Under the pieces are notes generated by a model, which had not been told where the DNA came from, did no database searches, and saw only the letters and a program-made list of their open reading frames with translations. Positions 22,865 through 34,325 of a stretch of DNA of 56,795 bases are shown one piece after another; the stretch's first letter is position 1, and each line of letters begins with the position of its first letter. The stretch spans positions 1 to 56,795 of the forward strand of contig JAJEEE010000085.1 of assembly GCA_022821145.1 (NCBI GenBank), written 5' to 3'. The position numbers were made by a program, and so were the translations under genes. Origin of the DNA: Acidobacteriota bacterium. GTDB lineage: Bacteria > Acidobacteriota > Terriglobia > 20CM-2-55-15.

Positions 22865-25594
22865 GTGAACTCCGGACGAGAACGCGGCAGCGAGGCCGTC
22901 CGGTCCGATCCGGGGCCGGACGACCATGGCGCCGCCCCGCAAGCGTTCGCCTGGTTGCTCGGCCAGAAGATCGCCGTGCCGGAGCGGGTGGCGGGGTATG
23001 TCCATCGCGCCGAGCTCGTGAACGCCGCGATGCCGACGCGCCGCAGGCTGACCGTGCTGAAGGCGTCCGGCGGTTTCGGCAAGACCACGCTGCTCGCGGA
23101 ATGCTGCCGCGCGCTCCGCGAGCGAGGCGTGCCCACGGCCTGGGTCTCGTTGGACGAGCGGGACGAGCCGGCCGTCCTGGACGCCTACATCGCCTTTGCC
23201 TGCCAAAGCGCCGGTCTGGATCTGCACGACGTCACGGACTCCGACGTGGCCGGCGACGGGCCGGAGAGGCGCATCGGGGTGGTCGTGCGCCGGATCCAGG
23301 CGTCCGGGAAGCCGTTCGTGATCGCCTTCGACGAGTTGGAGCGGCTGGAGAATCCCGACTCGACGTCGCTGCTGGAGTTCCTGCTCGAGCGCGGCCCGTC
23401 CAACCTGCACCTGGCGGTGGCGTGCCGCCGAATCCCCGACGGGCTGAACGTCGCCGGCGCCGTGCTCGACGGCCGTGCGCGGGTCGTGACGACGGAGGAA
23501 CTGAGGTTCTCGACGTTCCACGTCGCGGAGTTTTTCGACCGGAAACTGTCGCGCGACGCGCTGGCCGCGGAGATGGAGAGCTCGCTCGGATGGCCGTTCG
23601 CCTTGCGCATCTCCAGGAACCGAACCGGGCGCGGCGGCGCCGGTTCCGACCGCGCCGCTCCGGACATCGTCGAGAACTGGATCGAGTCGCGTTTGTTCGC
23701 CAACCTCGACGGCGAAGACCGGGACTTCCTCCTCGACATCGCGTTGCTCGACTGGATGGACGCGCCGCTGCTGGACGCGGTGTTCGAACGCCGCGACTCG
23801 TTGCGCCGGCTGCGTTCGATGCGCGTGCTCGTCGGGCTGCTGGAGCCTGTCCCCGGCGGCTTGGACGATCGGTGGCGGCTCCATCCGCTGTTGCGCGAGC
23901 ACTGCGTCGAGCGGCGTTTTCGCGAGAACCCGCGGCGGTTCCGCGCCATCCACCGCCGGATCGCGGGCGCGCTGGACGGACGCGGCGAGCCGGCGCCGGC
24001 CATGCGTCACGCCGTCGAGGGCGGCGACGGTTCGCTGGCCGGCGACATCCTGGAACGGGCCGGCGGCGCGCTCCTGTGGATACTCCAGGGGATGGTGCAG
24101 CTCCAGGCCGCCGACCGGCATCTGAGCGAGGACGTCGTGTCGACGCGTCCCCGGCTGGCGCTGGCGCGGTGCGTGGTGCGGGTCATGTCGGGCCGCGTGG
24201 AGGAAGCTCGACGGCGCTACCGCGAAGTGCGCGCGCGGTACTCGATCCAGCCGGAAGAGGCCTCCGACTTGTTCGTGGACGACTGCATCGCGCGCGGCGC
24301 CCTGACGCTCTACGGGGCCGAACCGCTCGGTTCGATCTGGGCGCGAACGCTCGACCGGGACTTGACGCGGCTGGCGGAATCGAAGCCGGACGGTTCCCTG
24401 GCGCGAGGATTCGCCGCACACGGACTGTGCGTCCTCTACCAGTTGCGGGCCGAGTTCGACGCCGCGCTCCGTATTGTCGAGGCATCGCAACGCCTGCAGT
24501 CGCAGAGCCGGTACATCGTCATGCAACAGGCCATGATCCTGGGTCAGGTGAGCATGGCCCGCGGCCGCGTCGAGGACGCCGAGTCGCACTATGGCAAGGC
24601 CCAGCGAATCGCGCGCCGGAGCTTCGTGCTCGATCCCGTGCCCACGGCCGGCGCCGAACTCATGCTGCGGGAGCTTCGCCTGGAGTGCGACCGCGTGTCG
24701 CCGCAGGCCGGGTTCCAGCGTGTTCCGGTCGCGCTGATGAAGCATGGCATGCCCTTCTCGGGCATCGCCGCCGCTTGCGCCGTGCTGATCGAGCACAGCC
24801 TGCGAGGCGGACGCATCGGCGAGGCGCTCGCCAAGTCGGAAGAATTGCGGGACTACACGCGCGGGGCCGGGTTGACCGCGCTCGCACGGTACGTGGCCGC
24901 GCTTCGCGTCTCCGTGCTGGTGATCGCCGGACGGACCCGGGACGCCGAACGCGTCTGGCGGATGGAAGAACTGCCCGAGGACGCCCAGGGCTGTGTCGAC
25001 CTCCACGGGCAAGGCTGGCGTGAAATGGAGGCCCTGTCGTGCGCGCGCCTGCGCTGGCTGGCCGCGACCGGGCGATTTCCGGAAGGCCGGGACCTGGCCC
25101 GCCGATTGCGCGAAGCGGCCGTCGACCGGGATCTCAAGCGGACGCTCATGCGCGCCACCGTGTTGTCGATCGTCCTGGAGCAACGCGCCGGGGAACCGGA
25201 AGCGGCCGCGGCGTACCTGGAGAGATTCCTGGAATCGTTCGCGGAGACTCCCTATGCCTGGCCTCTGGTCCAGGAGCGCGCGGACTGCCGGCCGACCCTC
25301 GAAGCGTTCATCGAGCAGCGCCCCGACTCGCCGCATCGCGAGAACGCGTTCCGGCTTCTGGCCGCGGCGCGCCGCATAGACGAGGTGCGCCCGGGTGTTC
25401 TGAGCCGGCGCGAGCGCACGGTCCTGAAGTTGTTGGACGGCCGGGGAGACAAGCAGCTCGCCGCCGAGCTCGGACTCACGACGCACGGCGTGCGCTATCA
25501 CCTGCGGAAGATCTTCAACAAGCTCGGCGTGAAATCCCGGGCTCACGCCGTGCGCCGCGCCCGCGAACTGGGCATGATCCCGGACGATTCCTGA
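22865..25594 (+). CDS. MalT-like STAND-ATPase LuxR-family regulator
   Basis: 909 residues. An N-terminal NTPase domain carries Walker A ASGGFGKTT (about residue 70) and Walker B PFVIAFDELE, with a following winged-helix-like region (RWRLHPLLREHC). A long helical, TPR-like sensor follows (about residues 400-830). The C-terminus is a LuxR HTH: LSRRERTVLKLLDGRGDKQL, AAELGLTTHGVRYHLRKIFN, then KLGVKSRAHAV. Such proteins bind ATP and an inducer, oligomerise and activate transcription. Size and order match the MalT/LAL class. GTG 22865 is the start. It lies between two genes of the secreted-module family, so it is a candidate regulator of that family; the inducer is unknown. Confidence 0.92.
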   Translation: MNSGRERGSEAVRSDPGPDDHGAAPQAFAWLLGQKIAVPERVAGYVHRAELVNAAMPTRRRLTVLKASGGFGKTTLLAECCRALRERGVPTAWVSLDERDEPAVLDAYIAFACQSAGLDLHDVTDSDVAGDGPERRIGVVVRRIQASGKPFVIAFDELERLENPDSTSLLEFLLERGPSNLHLAVACRRIPDGLNVAGAVLDGRARVVTTEELRFSTFHVAEFFDRKLSRDALAAEMESSLGWPFALRISRNRTGRGGAGSDRAAPDIVENWIESRLFANLDGEDRDFLLDIALLDWMDAPLLDAVFERRDSLRRLRSMRVLVGLLEPVPGGLDDRWRLHPLLREHCVERRFRENPRRFRAIHRRIAGALDGRGEPAPAMRHAVEGGDGSLAGDILERAGGALLWILQGMVQLQAADRHLSEDVVSTRPRLALARCVVRVMSGRVEEARRRYREVRARYSIQPEEASDLFVDDCIARGALTLYGAEPLGSIWARTLDRDLTRLAESKPDGSLARGFAAHGLCVLYQLRAEFDAALRIVEASQRLQSQSRYIVMQQAMILGQVSMARGRVEDAESHYGKAQRIARRSFVLDPVPTAGAELMLRELRLECDRVSPQAGFQRVPVALMKHGMPFSGIAAACAVLIEHSLRGGRIGEALAKSEELRDYTRGAGLTALARYVAALRVSVLVIAGRTRDAERVWRMEELPEDAQGCVDLHGQGWREMEALSCARLRWLAATGRFPEGRDLARRLREAAVDRDLKRTLMRATVLSIVLEQRAGEPEAAAAYLERFLESFAETPYAWPLVQERADCRPTLEAFIEQRPDSPHRENAFRLLAAARRIDEVRPGVLSRRERTVLKLLDGRGDKQLAAELGLTTHGVRYHLRKIFNKLGVKSRAHAVRRARELGMIPDDS

Positions 25595-25831
25595 GCCGCG
25601 CGCGCCGGCGAGCCCGCGCCCCGGAACGCGGTTCCCCGTGTCCCCGACGACGGCGGCCATCGCCGGAAACGGACTGCACGATTATCCGGCGACTACACAT
25701 CCGGACCCATGGTAGTAATTCCCTGAACCATGCGCCGCGTCCTCTCCCGTCCCGTCTCTCGTCCCGGCCGCCGCCCCGCGCTGCGCACACAACATGGCGG
25801 TTGCCCAACGGGCACAAGCGAGGATCACGTC

Positions 25832-28800
25832 ATGACGCGTCCCGTTCCGCATCCGTCACGATTGTCGATTGTCCCGCTTCTCCTGACGCTGGCCGCGCTC
25901 GCTCCGTCGGCCCCGGCGCAGAGGGTCGAGCGGCTGGAGCCGTCACCGGGCCCGGCGTCGCAAGCGCAGCCCGTGGAGGCGGCGGCCCGGCCGCCGAGCC
26001 TGGGACTGGGTCTGCCCGCGCCCCGCGTGGCCGCGTTGCCGCCGTTGGGGCCGGACGATGATCCGTTTCCCCCGGCGCGGGCGGGCGTCCCGCCCGTGAT
26101 CGGCGTCCACCGTTCGCTGCCGTCCGGATCCCTCGCCCTGGACTCGTCGGGCGCGCGCACGCGGGTCGACGGCGCGTGGGAGCCGATTCCCGGCGGGCGT
26201 CTCTGGCGCCTGGGGATCGCGTCTCCCGGCGCCCGCGCGATGCGAGTCCACTTCCGGGACTTCGCCGTCGGGGACGGCCAAGTCTGGCTGTACTCGGCCG
26301 ATGGGCAGGTCCTCGCGCCGTACACCGGCCGGGGCGTGTACGGCGACGGGGAATTCTGGAGCGACGTCGTTTTCGGCGACAGCGTCACGATCGAGTACCT
26401 GCCGGATCCGGCCGCGGCCGGCGACGCCGTGCCGTTCCGGATCGTCGAGATCAGTCACGTCCGGGACGATGCGTTCGGAGCCGTGGACAAGGCCGGCCTC
26501 GATCGGGCTTCGGTCGCCGCGGCGGAAGCTCGGGCGGGGGACGGCGCGGAGGTCAAGCCGCGCGCCGGGCCGATCGACGTCGTCGTGGAAACGCCGGCGG
26601 CGGCGGGGACGGACGCGAAGGCGGCCACGCCGCTCTCGCCCGGGAGCGCCGTCACCTTCAGCCTGGGACCGGTGGACAACCCGACGCTCTTCTCCGGGGA
26701 CTACTCCTATCGACTGGAGGTTCCCGACGGCGCCACCCGCGTCACCGTCACGCTGGAATCCGACGATCCCGGCGTCGATACGGATCTGCATGTCCGCCAC
26801 GGCGAGGACAACGCCGTGGAGGGCGGGAGGATCGTGTCGGACCATTCGTCCACCGGACTCACCGGCAACGAGGAGATCGTCATCACCGCGGAGTCCGATC
26901 CGCCGCTCCGCGCCGGGACGTATTTCATTTCGGTTTCCCTGTTCGATACGGGTGTCGAGGCCGAAGTCACGCTCTCGGCGACGGTGGAACGCGACGACAC
27001 GCCGGACGACTCGATCGGCGGCGGCCCGCTGACGTCCGGCCAGCCGGCCGCGTTCCGCCTGGGGCCGGTGGACGATCCGACGCTCTTCACCGGGGATCGC
27101 TCTTTCCGAATCGAGGTTCCGTCCGCCGCCGAGCGGGTCGTTTTCCGGCTCCGTTCCGTCGATCCCGACATCGACGTGGACCTGTACGTCCGATACGGCC
27201 AGGACAACGCGGAGCAGATCGGGAGACGGGTGTATGACCACGCGTCGCTGGGATTGACGGGAGACGAACGCATCGGCGTCACGCGGCGATCCGACCCGCC
27301 GCTTCGCGCCGGGACGTACTTCGTCTCGATCCGCCTCTACGACACGGACGTGGTGGCCGAGGGCAACCTCACGGCGACGGTGGAAACCGACGCCGAGGAC
27401 CCCCACCCCGACGCGGCCTGTTACCCGGAGTGGTCGAACTCGGCGGCCGGGGTCGCGCGCATCCTGTTCGAGAACGCCCAGGGCGGAACCAGCGTGTGCT
27501 CGGGTACGCTGCTCAACAACAGCCGGGAGGACCGTACTCCCTATTTCCTGACCGCCGCCCACTGCGTGGGCTCCGAGGCGGAGGCGCGGAGCGTCACGGC
27601 GTTCTGGAACTACCAGGCGCCCACGTGCAACGCCGATCCGCCGGCGCTGGACAGCGTCGAGCGGACCGTGGGGGCGAGTCTGCTGTCGACCCTGGGCGGC
27701 GGCGACTCGGATACGGACGGCGACATGACGCTGCTGCGCCTGGTGGGCGCCGTGCCGGACAACGTCGTTTTCCAGGGATGGGACGCCAATCCCCAACCCG
27801 CGGGCACGGAGGTCGCGGGCATACATCATCCCGACAACGACGAGTGGGGCAAATTCAAGCGAATCTCCTTCGGTCAACTCACCTCCGATGCGACTTTCCA
27901 CGGGATCTCCACCGATAACTACGCCATCGTCTCGTGGCATCCGGAACAGGGCTACACGGAGCCGGGCTCGTCCGGATCGGCCCTCTTCAGCAGTCCCGGA
28001 ACGGTCGTGGGGGCGTTGAGCTTCGGCGACATCGTCGACGAGGACACCCAAGGCCCGATTCGTGACGCCTACACGCACTTTTCCGTCTTCTATCCCCACA
28101 TCTCGGAGTTCATCGATCCGCAGGACGCCGCGCCCGGTTCGTTCTCGATCACGGACCTGGGAGGGTGGTCCGTCGCGAGCCGCGGGGATGCCGAGACGCT
28201 GAGAACGGGATACGGCCGCATCCGCGCGGGCGAGGATTCGACCACGCCGTCGGGGGTCGCGATCTTCCAGTACCGGAACGGAGAAGGGGTGCTGATTTCC
28301 GAAGCCGGAGTCCCGGCCGCCGAGCCGGTCTCCGACGGACGGATCTTCGCCGAGGTGAACGGGCCCCTCAACACGGGACTGGCCATGGCCAATCCCAACG
28401 ACGCGCCGGCGACCATCCACTTCTACTTCACCGACACGGAGGGCCGGCGTTTCGCCGAAGGCAGCTACGTTCTGGACGCTCATGCGCAGATTGCGAAACA
28501 CCTGAACGAGGCGCCGTTCAACAGTGGCGACGGGATATTGGGAACCTTCACGTTCACGGCGTCGGCGCCCATCGCCGTCATCGCCTTGCGGACGTCGACC
28601 GTCCAGGCCGGCGAGTTCGTGATGACCACGCTTCCGGTGGCGCGCCTGGCCGCCGCTTCGAACCCGTCCGTTCCCGGCGCGGCCGATCGAGGGACGGTCT
28701 ATTTCCCCCATTTCGCCGATGGCGCCGGATGGGCGACCGAGGTCGTCCTGGTGAACCCGACGGATCGGACGATCACGGGAACGGTCGAGTTCCTGGGGCC

Positions 28801-31005
28801 GGGCAGCCGTACGGCGGCCGGCGCGCCGGTCGTCCTGACGCTGGACGACGGGTCGGCGGGGTCGGAGTTCGACTACGCCGTCGCTCCCGGCAGCTTCCGG
28901 AGACTCACGACCGCGAACCGACTGGGCGACTTGAAGTCCGGCTCGGTCCGCCGACGCCCCGCGACGGAAGCGCGGCGCCCTCCGGTCTGGTGATCTTCTC
29001 CTACGCGCCGGCCGGGAAGACGCTGGCCGAGGCCGGCGTGCCCATCACGCCGCAAGGCCGGGCGTTTCGCGTCCCCGTCGACGCCCGCGGAACGCCGAAC
29101 GAGCCTGGTTCGATTCGCGCCGGTTTCGCCGTCACCAACACGGCGGACGACGTGTTCAACACGGTGACGCTGGAGGTGACGCACCATGACGGAACGCCGG
29201 CGGCGCCGCCGGCCGTCATCACGCTGCCGCCGTCGGGCCAGACCGCCCGGATGCTGGACGAACTGATGACGCTCCCGGCGGACTTCTCCGGCCTGCTCCG
29301 GGTGAGCGCCGCCTTCGACGTCTCGGTCATTGCCTTGAGGTTCCGCATCAACGCGCTCGGCGAGTTGAAGGCGACGACCACCACGCCGTCGAACGAGGCG
29401 GAGGATGCGATCTCCGAGGACCGCTTCTTCGCCCACCTGGCCGACTCCGAGGGCTGGACGACCGAGTTCATCCTCTACAGCGGGACCGCCGGCCAGGCCG
29501 CGTCGGGAACCCTGAGCTTCTTCGACACCGCCGGGCAGCCGCTGGATCTGGCCGGGCCGCCCGTGTCGATGCCGCCGCCCCCGGCCGGCTTCGCGCCGGC
29601 GGACCAGGCGGCGTTCGACAGCGTCTTCGTCGGCAAGCAGATCGTGCAGGACGCCTTCAACTACCGCCTGGTCTTCATCGGGCCGGGCCGCGTCCGTGAA
29701 ATCGATGGCGGCGAATCCTCGGAGGGAAACAGCGGGTACGTCCGCACGGGGCCCGATACCGGAACGCTGACGTACACCTACGACGCAACGGGAAACGACC
29801 CCGCTCTCGAGCGGTCGGAAATGCGGATGACGTTCACGTCCCCCACGACGGGCTCGTTCGTCTACACCTACACCGAGAGCGGGTCGGCGCCGCTGAGGCT
29901 CGACGGGAGCTTCGAGTTGGTGGACGCGGACTCCGCGGGGAGCTGCACGAACGATCTGGGAACGATCACCGGCACGGTGAGCCGCAGCGGTTCCTGGGAC
30001 GGCAGTTGCCCCTCGGCGCACTACCCGAACGGCGAGTATGCGCGGTACTACACCTTCACCCTGGGCCAGCAAGCCCGGGTGACGATCGATTTGACGTCAC
30101 CGTCGGTGGACACGTGGCTGGCTCTGCGGAACGGCGCGGGGATGGGCACGGGCCTCATCGAGTCCGACAACGACGGCGGGTCCGGCGCCAACGCCCGGAT
30201 CGCCCGCACGTTGGCGGCCGGCACGTACACGATCGAGGCCACAACGCTTCGCGGCGGCGTGACCGGGCCGTTCACGCTGACCGTGGACGTGTCCACCGGC
30301 GGGACGCAAGCCCCGGACCTGATCGTCGAGCGGGCATCCGTGGACGACGGTTCTCCCGACGCCGGCGCATCGTTCACCCTGTCGGCAACGGTGCGCAACC
30401 GCGGCGGCGGACAGTCTCCCGCAACGACGCTCGGCTACTACCGGTCGGCGAACGCCACGATTTCCTCAAGCGATACCCAGGTCGGGACAGACGGCGTGGC
30501 GGGGCTGGCCGCGGGCGCGTCCAGCGCCGAGTCCATCGACTTGACCGCTCCATCACAGGCCGGAACGTATTACTACGGCGCCTGCGTCGATTCCGTAACC
30601 GGCGAGTCCGATACCGGAAACAATTGTTCCTCCGGCGTTCGCGTCACGGTCTCCGACAGCGGAGGCGGGGGAAGCGACGACTTCACGCCGCTCACGAGTT
30701 TCACGATCGGCAACGACGGAACCGTGACGCTGCGGATGGGGATCCTCACCAACGTCGCAGGCCCGGGACGGTGCGTCACGGTGGGCGCCATCACCGTAAA
30801 CGGCCAGCGGTACGAAATTCACTGGACCGCGTGGCAACGGAACACGGGTTCGGGTTGGACCGAGATAGCGGGAACGCGGAAGACCGGCCAGGTTTGCGGT
30901 TACGATCTGTCCTCGGCCGGTTCGGGCCGGTACCGGGCGGTCGGCGACTTGACGATCGCCGGAACCCGCGGCCGCTACAGGAGCGCCAACGAAGTTTCGA
31001 AGTGA
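25832..31005 (+). CDS. Giant secreted serine protease (lysyl-endopeptidase-like) with PPC, HIADG-type and CARDB domains; frameshifted
   Basis: About 1,724 residues if one frame break is repaired. Start ATG 25832 (AGGA upstream) gives a signal peptide ending APAQR. An N-terminal prodomain of lysyl-endopeptidase type precedes two PPC domains (about 270-385 and 395-520). The trypsin-like domain has His577 (TAAHC), Asp631 (DTDGDMTLLRL) and Ser714 (PGSSGSALF). Beta modules follow, including YFPHFADGAGWATEVVLVN and FAHLADSEGWTTEF, then a CARDB domain (APDLIVERASVDDGSP) and a C-terminal domain shared with 21706-22818. The frame shifts at about 28949-28957, after DLKSGSV; the first frame ends at 28993 and the second continues TPRDGSAAPSGLVIFSY. 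If the break is real, the protease part could still be made alone. Confidence 0.85.
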
Positions 31006-31047
31006 GGCGAGCGGGCGCGCGAGCGGCCCGTAGGGAAACCGACGCCC

Positions 31048-31073
31048 GGCGGCGGGGGCTGTCCCCCGCCGCC
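31048..31073. terminator. Bidirectional hairpin between convergent genes
   Basis: An 11-bp perfect stem (GGCGGCGGGGG / CCCCCGCCGCC) with a 4-nt loop, midway between the protease stop (31005) and the TonB receptor stop (31100). It lacks a T run, so termination efficiency is uncertain. Confidence 0.6.
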
Positions 31074-31099
31074 GAGTGTCGATCGATCGCGGAACCCGA

Positions 31100-34000
31100 C
31101 TAGAAGTCGATGCCCCAGGTGTAGTTGAGGCGGGTGTAGTAGTACGCGCCGTTGAAGCCGAACGGCGAGAACTGGCCGTACCGGTTGCCGACCGTCAAGG
31201 CCCCGTAGCCGTTGACGTCCGGGTAGGTGTTGAACACGTTCTCGCCGCCGAGCGCCAGCGTGACGGTCTCGCTGAGCCGGAGGCCCAGCTCGACGTCGAC
31301 CAGCGCCTTGCCGCCGTAGGCCGGGTAGGCGGTCGAGGACGATATCACCGGCAGGCCCGTCCCGGCCAAGTCGGACGCGCTCAGGTCGGCGGCGTTGCGC
31401 CCGTCCTCGCTGTCCCAGAACTGGCCGTAGAAGCTCAGCCGGCCCATCAGGGTCCAGCGGCCGGCGTCGTGGTTGGCGGTGACGTTCCACCGCGTGTTGG
31501 GCAGTCCGCGTTCCAGCGTGTTGATGCGGAAGTCGTCGATCACCGACGTCTCGACGTCCTTCACCTGCGTGTCGGTGTAGTTGAACACCGCGCTCAGCGA
31601 CGTGGCGCCCAGGGCCAGCGTCGAGATCACGTCGACGCCCTGGCTGGTGGTCGAGAAGTCGTTCAGGAAGAACCGGAACACCGGGAAGTTGCGCGCCTCG
31701 GGGATGCCTTCCGCCAGCAGCGTCAGGATCTCGTCCTCGCTCAACTCGATCTCCTGCGACAGCGCCACCCGGTCCTTGATGTCGATCCGGAAGAAGTCGG
31801 CGGTGAAGGTGAACGGACCGTCCTCCACCACGAGGCCGCCGCTCCAGTTGATGGAGGTCTCGGGCTGGAGCTGCGCGCCGCCCCGCGCCACGGCCACGGC
31901 CGAGGTGGCCGGGACGACGCCGTTGTTGGTCAACTGCCCGCCGATGAAGGCGGTGGTCACGTTGAACGCGTTCTGCTGCCCCGGCGTCGGCGCCCGGAAA
32001 CCGCTGCTGACCGCGCCGCGCACGGACACCTGGTCGGAGATGATGCCGCGGAAGGTCACCTTGCCGTTGACCGTCGAGCCGAAGTCGTCGAAGCGCTCCA
32101 CGCGGACGGCCGTGCCGAGCGTCCAGTACCCCTGCGGGTTCTCGAACTCGAAGTCGGCGTACCAGGCGAAGTTCGAGCGGTCCCATTCCCCGGCGGTCGT
32201 GTCGGCGCGGTAGCCGTTGAAGCCGTTCGACCCCGAGCTGAAGCCCTGCGCGGCGTAGGGACCGATCTCCCACGACACCGGGTCGCCGGCGCCGATGGTG
32301 AACCGCTCCCGCCGCCACTCCACGCCGCTGGCGACGTGGACGAACTCGTTGACGCGGTAGGTGGTGTCGAAGTTGAAGTTGAGGTCCTGCTGCCGGTAGG
32401 TCCCGGGCTCGAACGACGTCGGCGTGTCGTAGCCGACCGAGGCGTTCACGGTGTCGAAGATGAACTGGTCGACCTCGCTGCTGCCGATGTTGATGCTGGC
32501 GTCCCAGGTGAAGCCGCCGGTCGTGAAGCCGCGCACGCCGCTGACCCACGAATAGTCCTTGTAGTCGCCGCCGAACTGCGGCGTGAACCCGCCGGGGAAC
32601 CGGCTGTAGAGCGTGAAGCAGTTGGGATCGGCCTCGACCGCCCGCAACGCCGCCGCGTCGGGCGCGTTGTCGACGACGGGGATGGTCGCGCAGCCGCCCG
32701 CGGACACGTCGCCGGTCCGGGCCCATACCCGGTCGCCGACCAGCAGCGACGCGACGCCCGCGGTGCCCGGCATGCTGACGTCCTGGCCGCTCAGATCGTA
32801 GACGACCCTGTCCCTGTCGTCGTCGTCCGTGGGATTCGGAAAGTTTGTGATCCCGCCGTCGGCGTTGTAGACGTTCAGGCCCGTTTCGGGATGGAGCCTG
32901 TAGCCCCGGAAGACCCCGCCCCGCGTGTGCGGGTTGCGGAAGTAGAACCCGCCGGTCACCGTGCGCTTGGCCAGGTTGCTGTGGCCGTAGAACTGCAGGT
33001 TCTCGTTGATCTGGTAGCCGAAGTTGGCGAACAGCTTCACGTCGTCGTCCAACCGGGCCGAGCCCCACACCTGCGCGGGGTTGCGCAGGTTGCTGTTGCC
33101 GGCGCCGATGATGCCGATCGCGTCGTTGCGCTGAATCGAGCGGTTGGTCGGGTTGGAGTCGCCGTACTCGGCGCTGAGGTTGACGAACCCGTTCTCGCCC
33201 CAGGGAAGCCCGACGTTGCCGGCGACCGTGACGGACCGGCCGCGGCCGGAGATGCCGTTGCACGAGTGCTGGATGTCGCCGATGACGCCGGCGCCGCAGG
33301 TGGACGCATCGCCGATGTTCTCGTTCAGATGGGCGCCCGAGCGGAACTCGACGCTGCCGCCCGACCGCGCGTTCTTCAACTCGAAGTTCATGACGCCGGC
33401 GATGGCGTCGGACCCGTACTGCGCCGCGGCGCCGTCGCGCAGCACCTCGGCCTGGCGGATGGCGATGGAGGGGATGACCGAGATGTCGGGCCCCTGCGAG
33501 CCGTCGGCGATGCCGTTGCCCAGCCAGGTGATGACCGCCGCCCGGTGCCGGCGCTTCCCGTTCACGAGGACCAGGGTGTGGTCGGGCGCCAGGTTGCGCA
33601 GGTTGGCCGGACGGACGATGGTGGCCGCGTCGCTGATCGGCTGGATGTTGATGTTGAACGAGGGCACCACGGTCCGGAGCTGGTTGGCCAGGTCGGTCGT
33701 CCCCTGGGCGACGAAGTCCTGGGTGGGGATCACGTCGACCGGGACCGGCGACTCGGTCACCGACCGGGGCTCGGCGCGGGTGCCGACCACGATGTTGGTG
33801 GTCAGCGCGCCCAGCTCGAGCGCGAAGTCCTGGGTGGCCACGCCGCCCGCGGCCAGGGCCACGCCCGGCGCGACGCCGGTCTCGAATCCGGGCATCGTCA
33901 CCGACAGCGTGTAGTTGCCGGCCGGCAGCGTCAGGGTGTAATCGCCGACGCCGCCGGTCAGCGCCGTCGTGTCCTCACCGGTGACGTCGTTGGTGGCCGT

Positions 34001-34138
34001 GACCTCGGCGCCCGGAATGACGGCGCCGGTGCCGTCGGCCACCGTTCCCGATATCGTGCCGGTGTCCTGGGCGAGGACCGGGGATGTAAGAGCCAGAAGC
34101 CATAGAGAGCATGCCGTGATGGCGAGTTTATGGCGCAT
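31100..34138 (-). CDS. TonB-dependent outer-membrane receptor
   Basis: 1,012 residues. Signal peptide (MRHKLAITACSLWLLALTSP, cleaved after LAQ), then a carboxypeptidase-regulatory-like Ig domain (TGTISGTVADGTGAVIPGAE, residues 25-105), a plug (QLRTVVPSFNINIQPISDAA, then LVNGKRRHRAA and VLRDGAAAQYGSDAIAGVMN) and a large beta-barrel ending NYTWGIDF with the terminal Phe needed for Bam insertion. Large loops have Cys pairs. It resembles receptors of the SusC-like/TonB class without a SusD partner nearby, so the substrate (siderophore, peptide or glycan) is open. ATG 34138 has GGAG 8 nt upstream; an in-frame upstream extension has no signal. The adjacent proteases and LRR proteins suggest extracellular peptide use. 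Confidence 0.93.
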   Translation of the reverse strand: MRHKLAITACSLWLLALTSPVLAQDTGTISGTVADGTGAVIPGAEVTATNDVTGEDTTALTGGVGDYTLTLPAGNYTLSVTMPGFETGVAPGVALAAGGVATQDFALELGALTTNIVVGTRAEPRSVTESPVPVDVIPTQDFVAQGTTDLANQLRTVVPSFNINIQPISDAATIVRPANLRNLAPDHTLVLVNGKRRHRAAVITWLGNGIADGSQGPDISVIPSIAIRQAEVLRDGAAAQYGSDAIAGVMNFELKNARSGGSVEFRSGAHLNENIGDASTCGAGVIGDIQHSCNGISGRGRSVTVAGNVGLPWGENGFVNLSAEYGDSNPTNRSIQRNDAIGIIGAGNSNLRNPAQVWGSARLDDDVKLFANFGYQINENLQFYGHSNLAKRTVTGGFYFRNPHTRGGVFRGYRLHPETGLNVYNADGGITNFPNPTDDDDRDRVVYDLSGQDVSMPGTAGVASLLVGDRVWARTGDVSAGGCATIPVVDNAPDAAALRAVEADPNCFTLYSRFPGGFTPQFGGDYKDYSWVSGVRGFTTGGFTWDASINIGSSEVDQFIFDTVNASVGYDTPTSFEPGTYRQQDLNFNFDTTYRVNEFVHVASGVEWRRERFTIGAGDPVSWEIGPYAAQGFSSGSNGFNGYRADTTAGEWDRSNFAWYADFEFENPQGYWTLGTAVRVERFDDFGSTVNGKVTFRGIISDQVSVRGAVSSGFRAPTPGQQNAFNVTTAFIGGQLTNNGVVPATSAVAVARGGAQLQPETSINWSGGLVVEDGPFTFTADFFRIDIKDRVALSQEIELSEDEILTLLAEGIPEARNFPVFRFFLNDFSTTSQGVDVISTLALGATSLSAVFNYTDTQVKDVETSVIDDFRINTLERGLPNTRWNVTANHDAGRWTLMGRLSFYGQFWDSEDGRNAADLSASDLAGTGLPVISSSTAYPAYGGKALVDVELGLRLSETVTLALGGENVFNTYPDVNGYGALTVGNRYGQFSPFGFNGAYYYTRLNYTWGIDF

Positions 34139-34325
34139 GCGAACTTCTCCGTAGTTGTGCGCGGCAGCAAGCGCTTGTTTTGAATCGGTTATGTGCGAGA
34201 GTGAGAATGACCCATCCATAGGAATCACCCAACATCATAAGCCAACGCCGATAGGCCATCAAGGAACAATCGCGGCGCGGCGGGCCGACGGGGGCGGCCG
34301 GCTCGTGGGCAGGCGCCGGCGCCGC

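Noticed and set aside
22805-25660. Minus-strand open frame of about 950 codons opposite the LuxR-type regulator
   Set aside because: No recognisable domain; the plus strand has Walker motifs and a LuxR HTH.
31076-34105. Plus-strand open frame of about 1,000 codons opposite the TonB receptor
   Set aside because: A shadow frame: composition is Val/Gly/Arg/Asp-rich without any motif, while the minus strand encodes a complete receptor.
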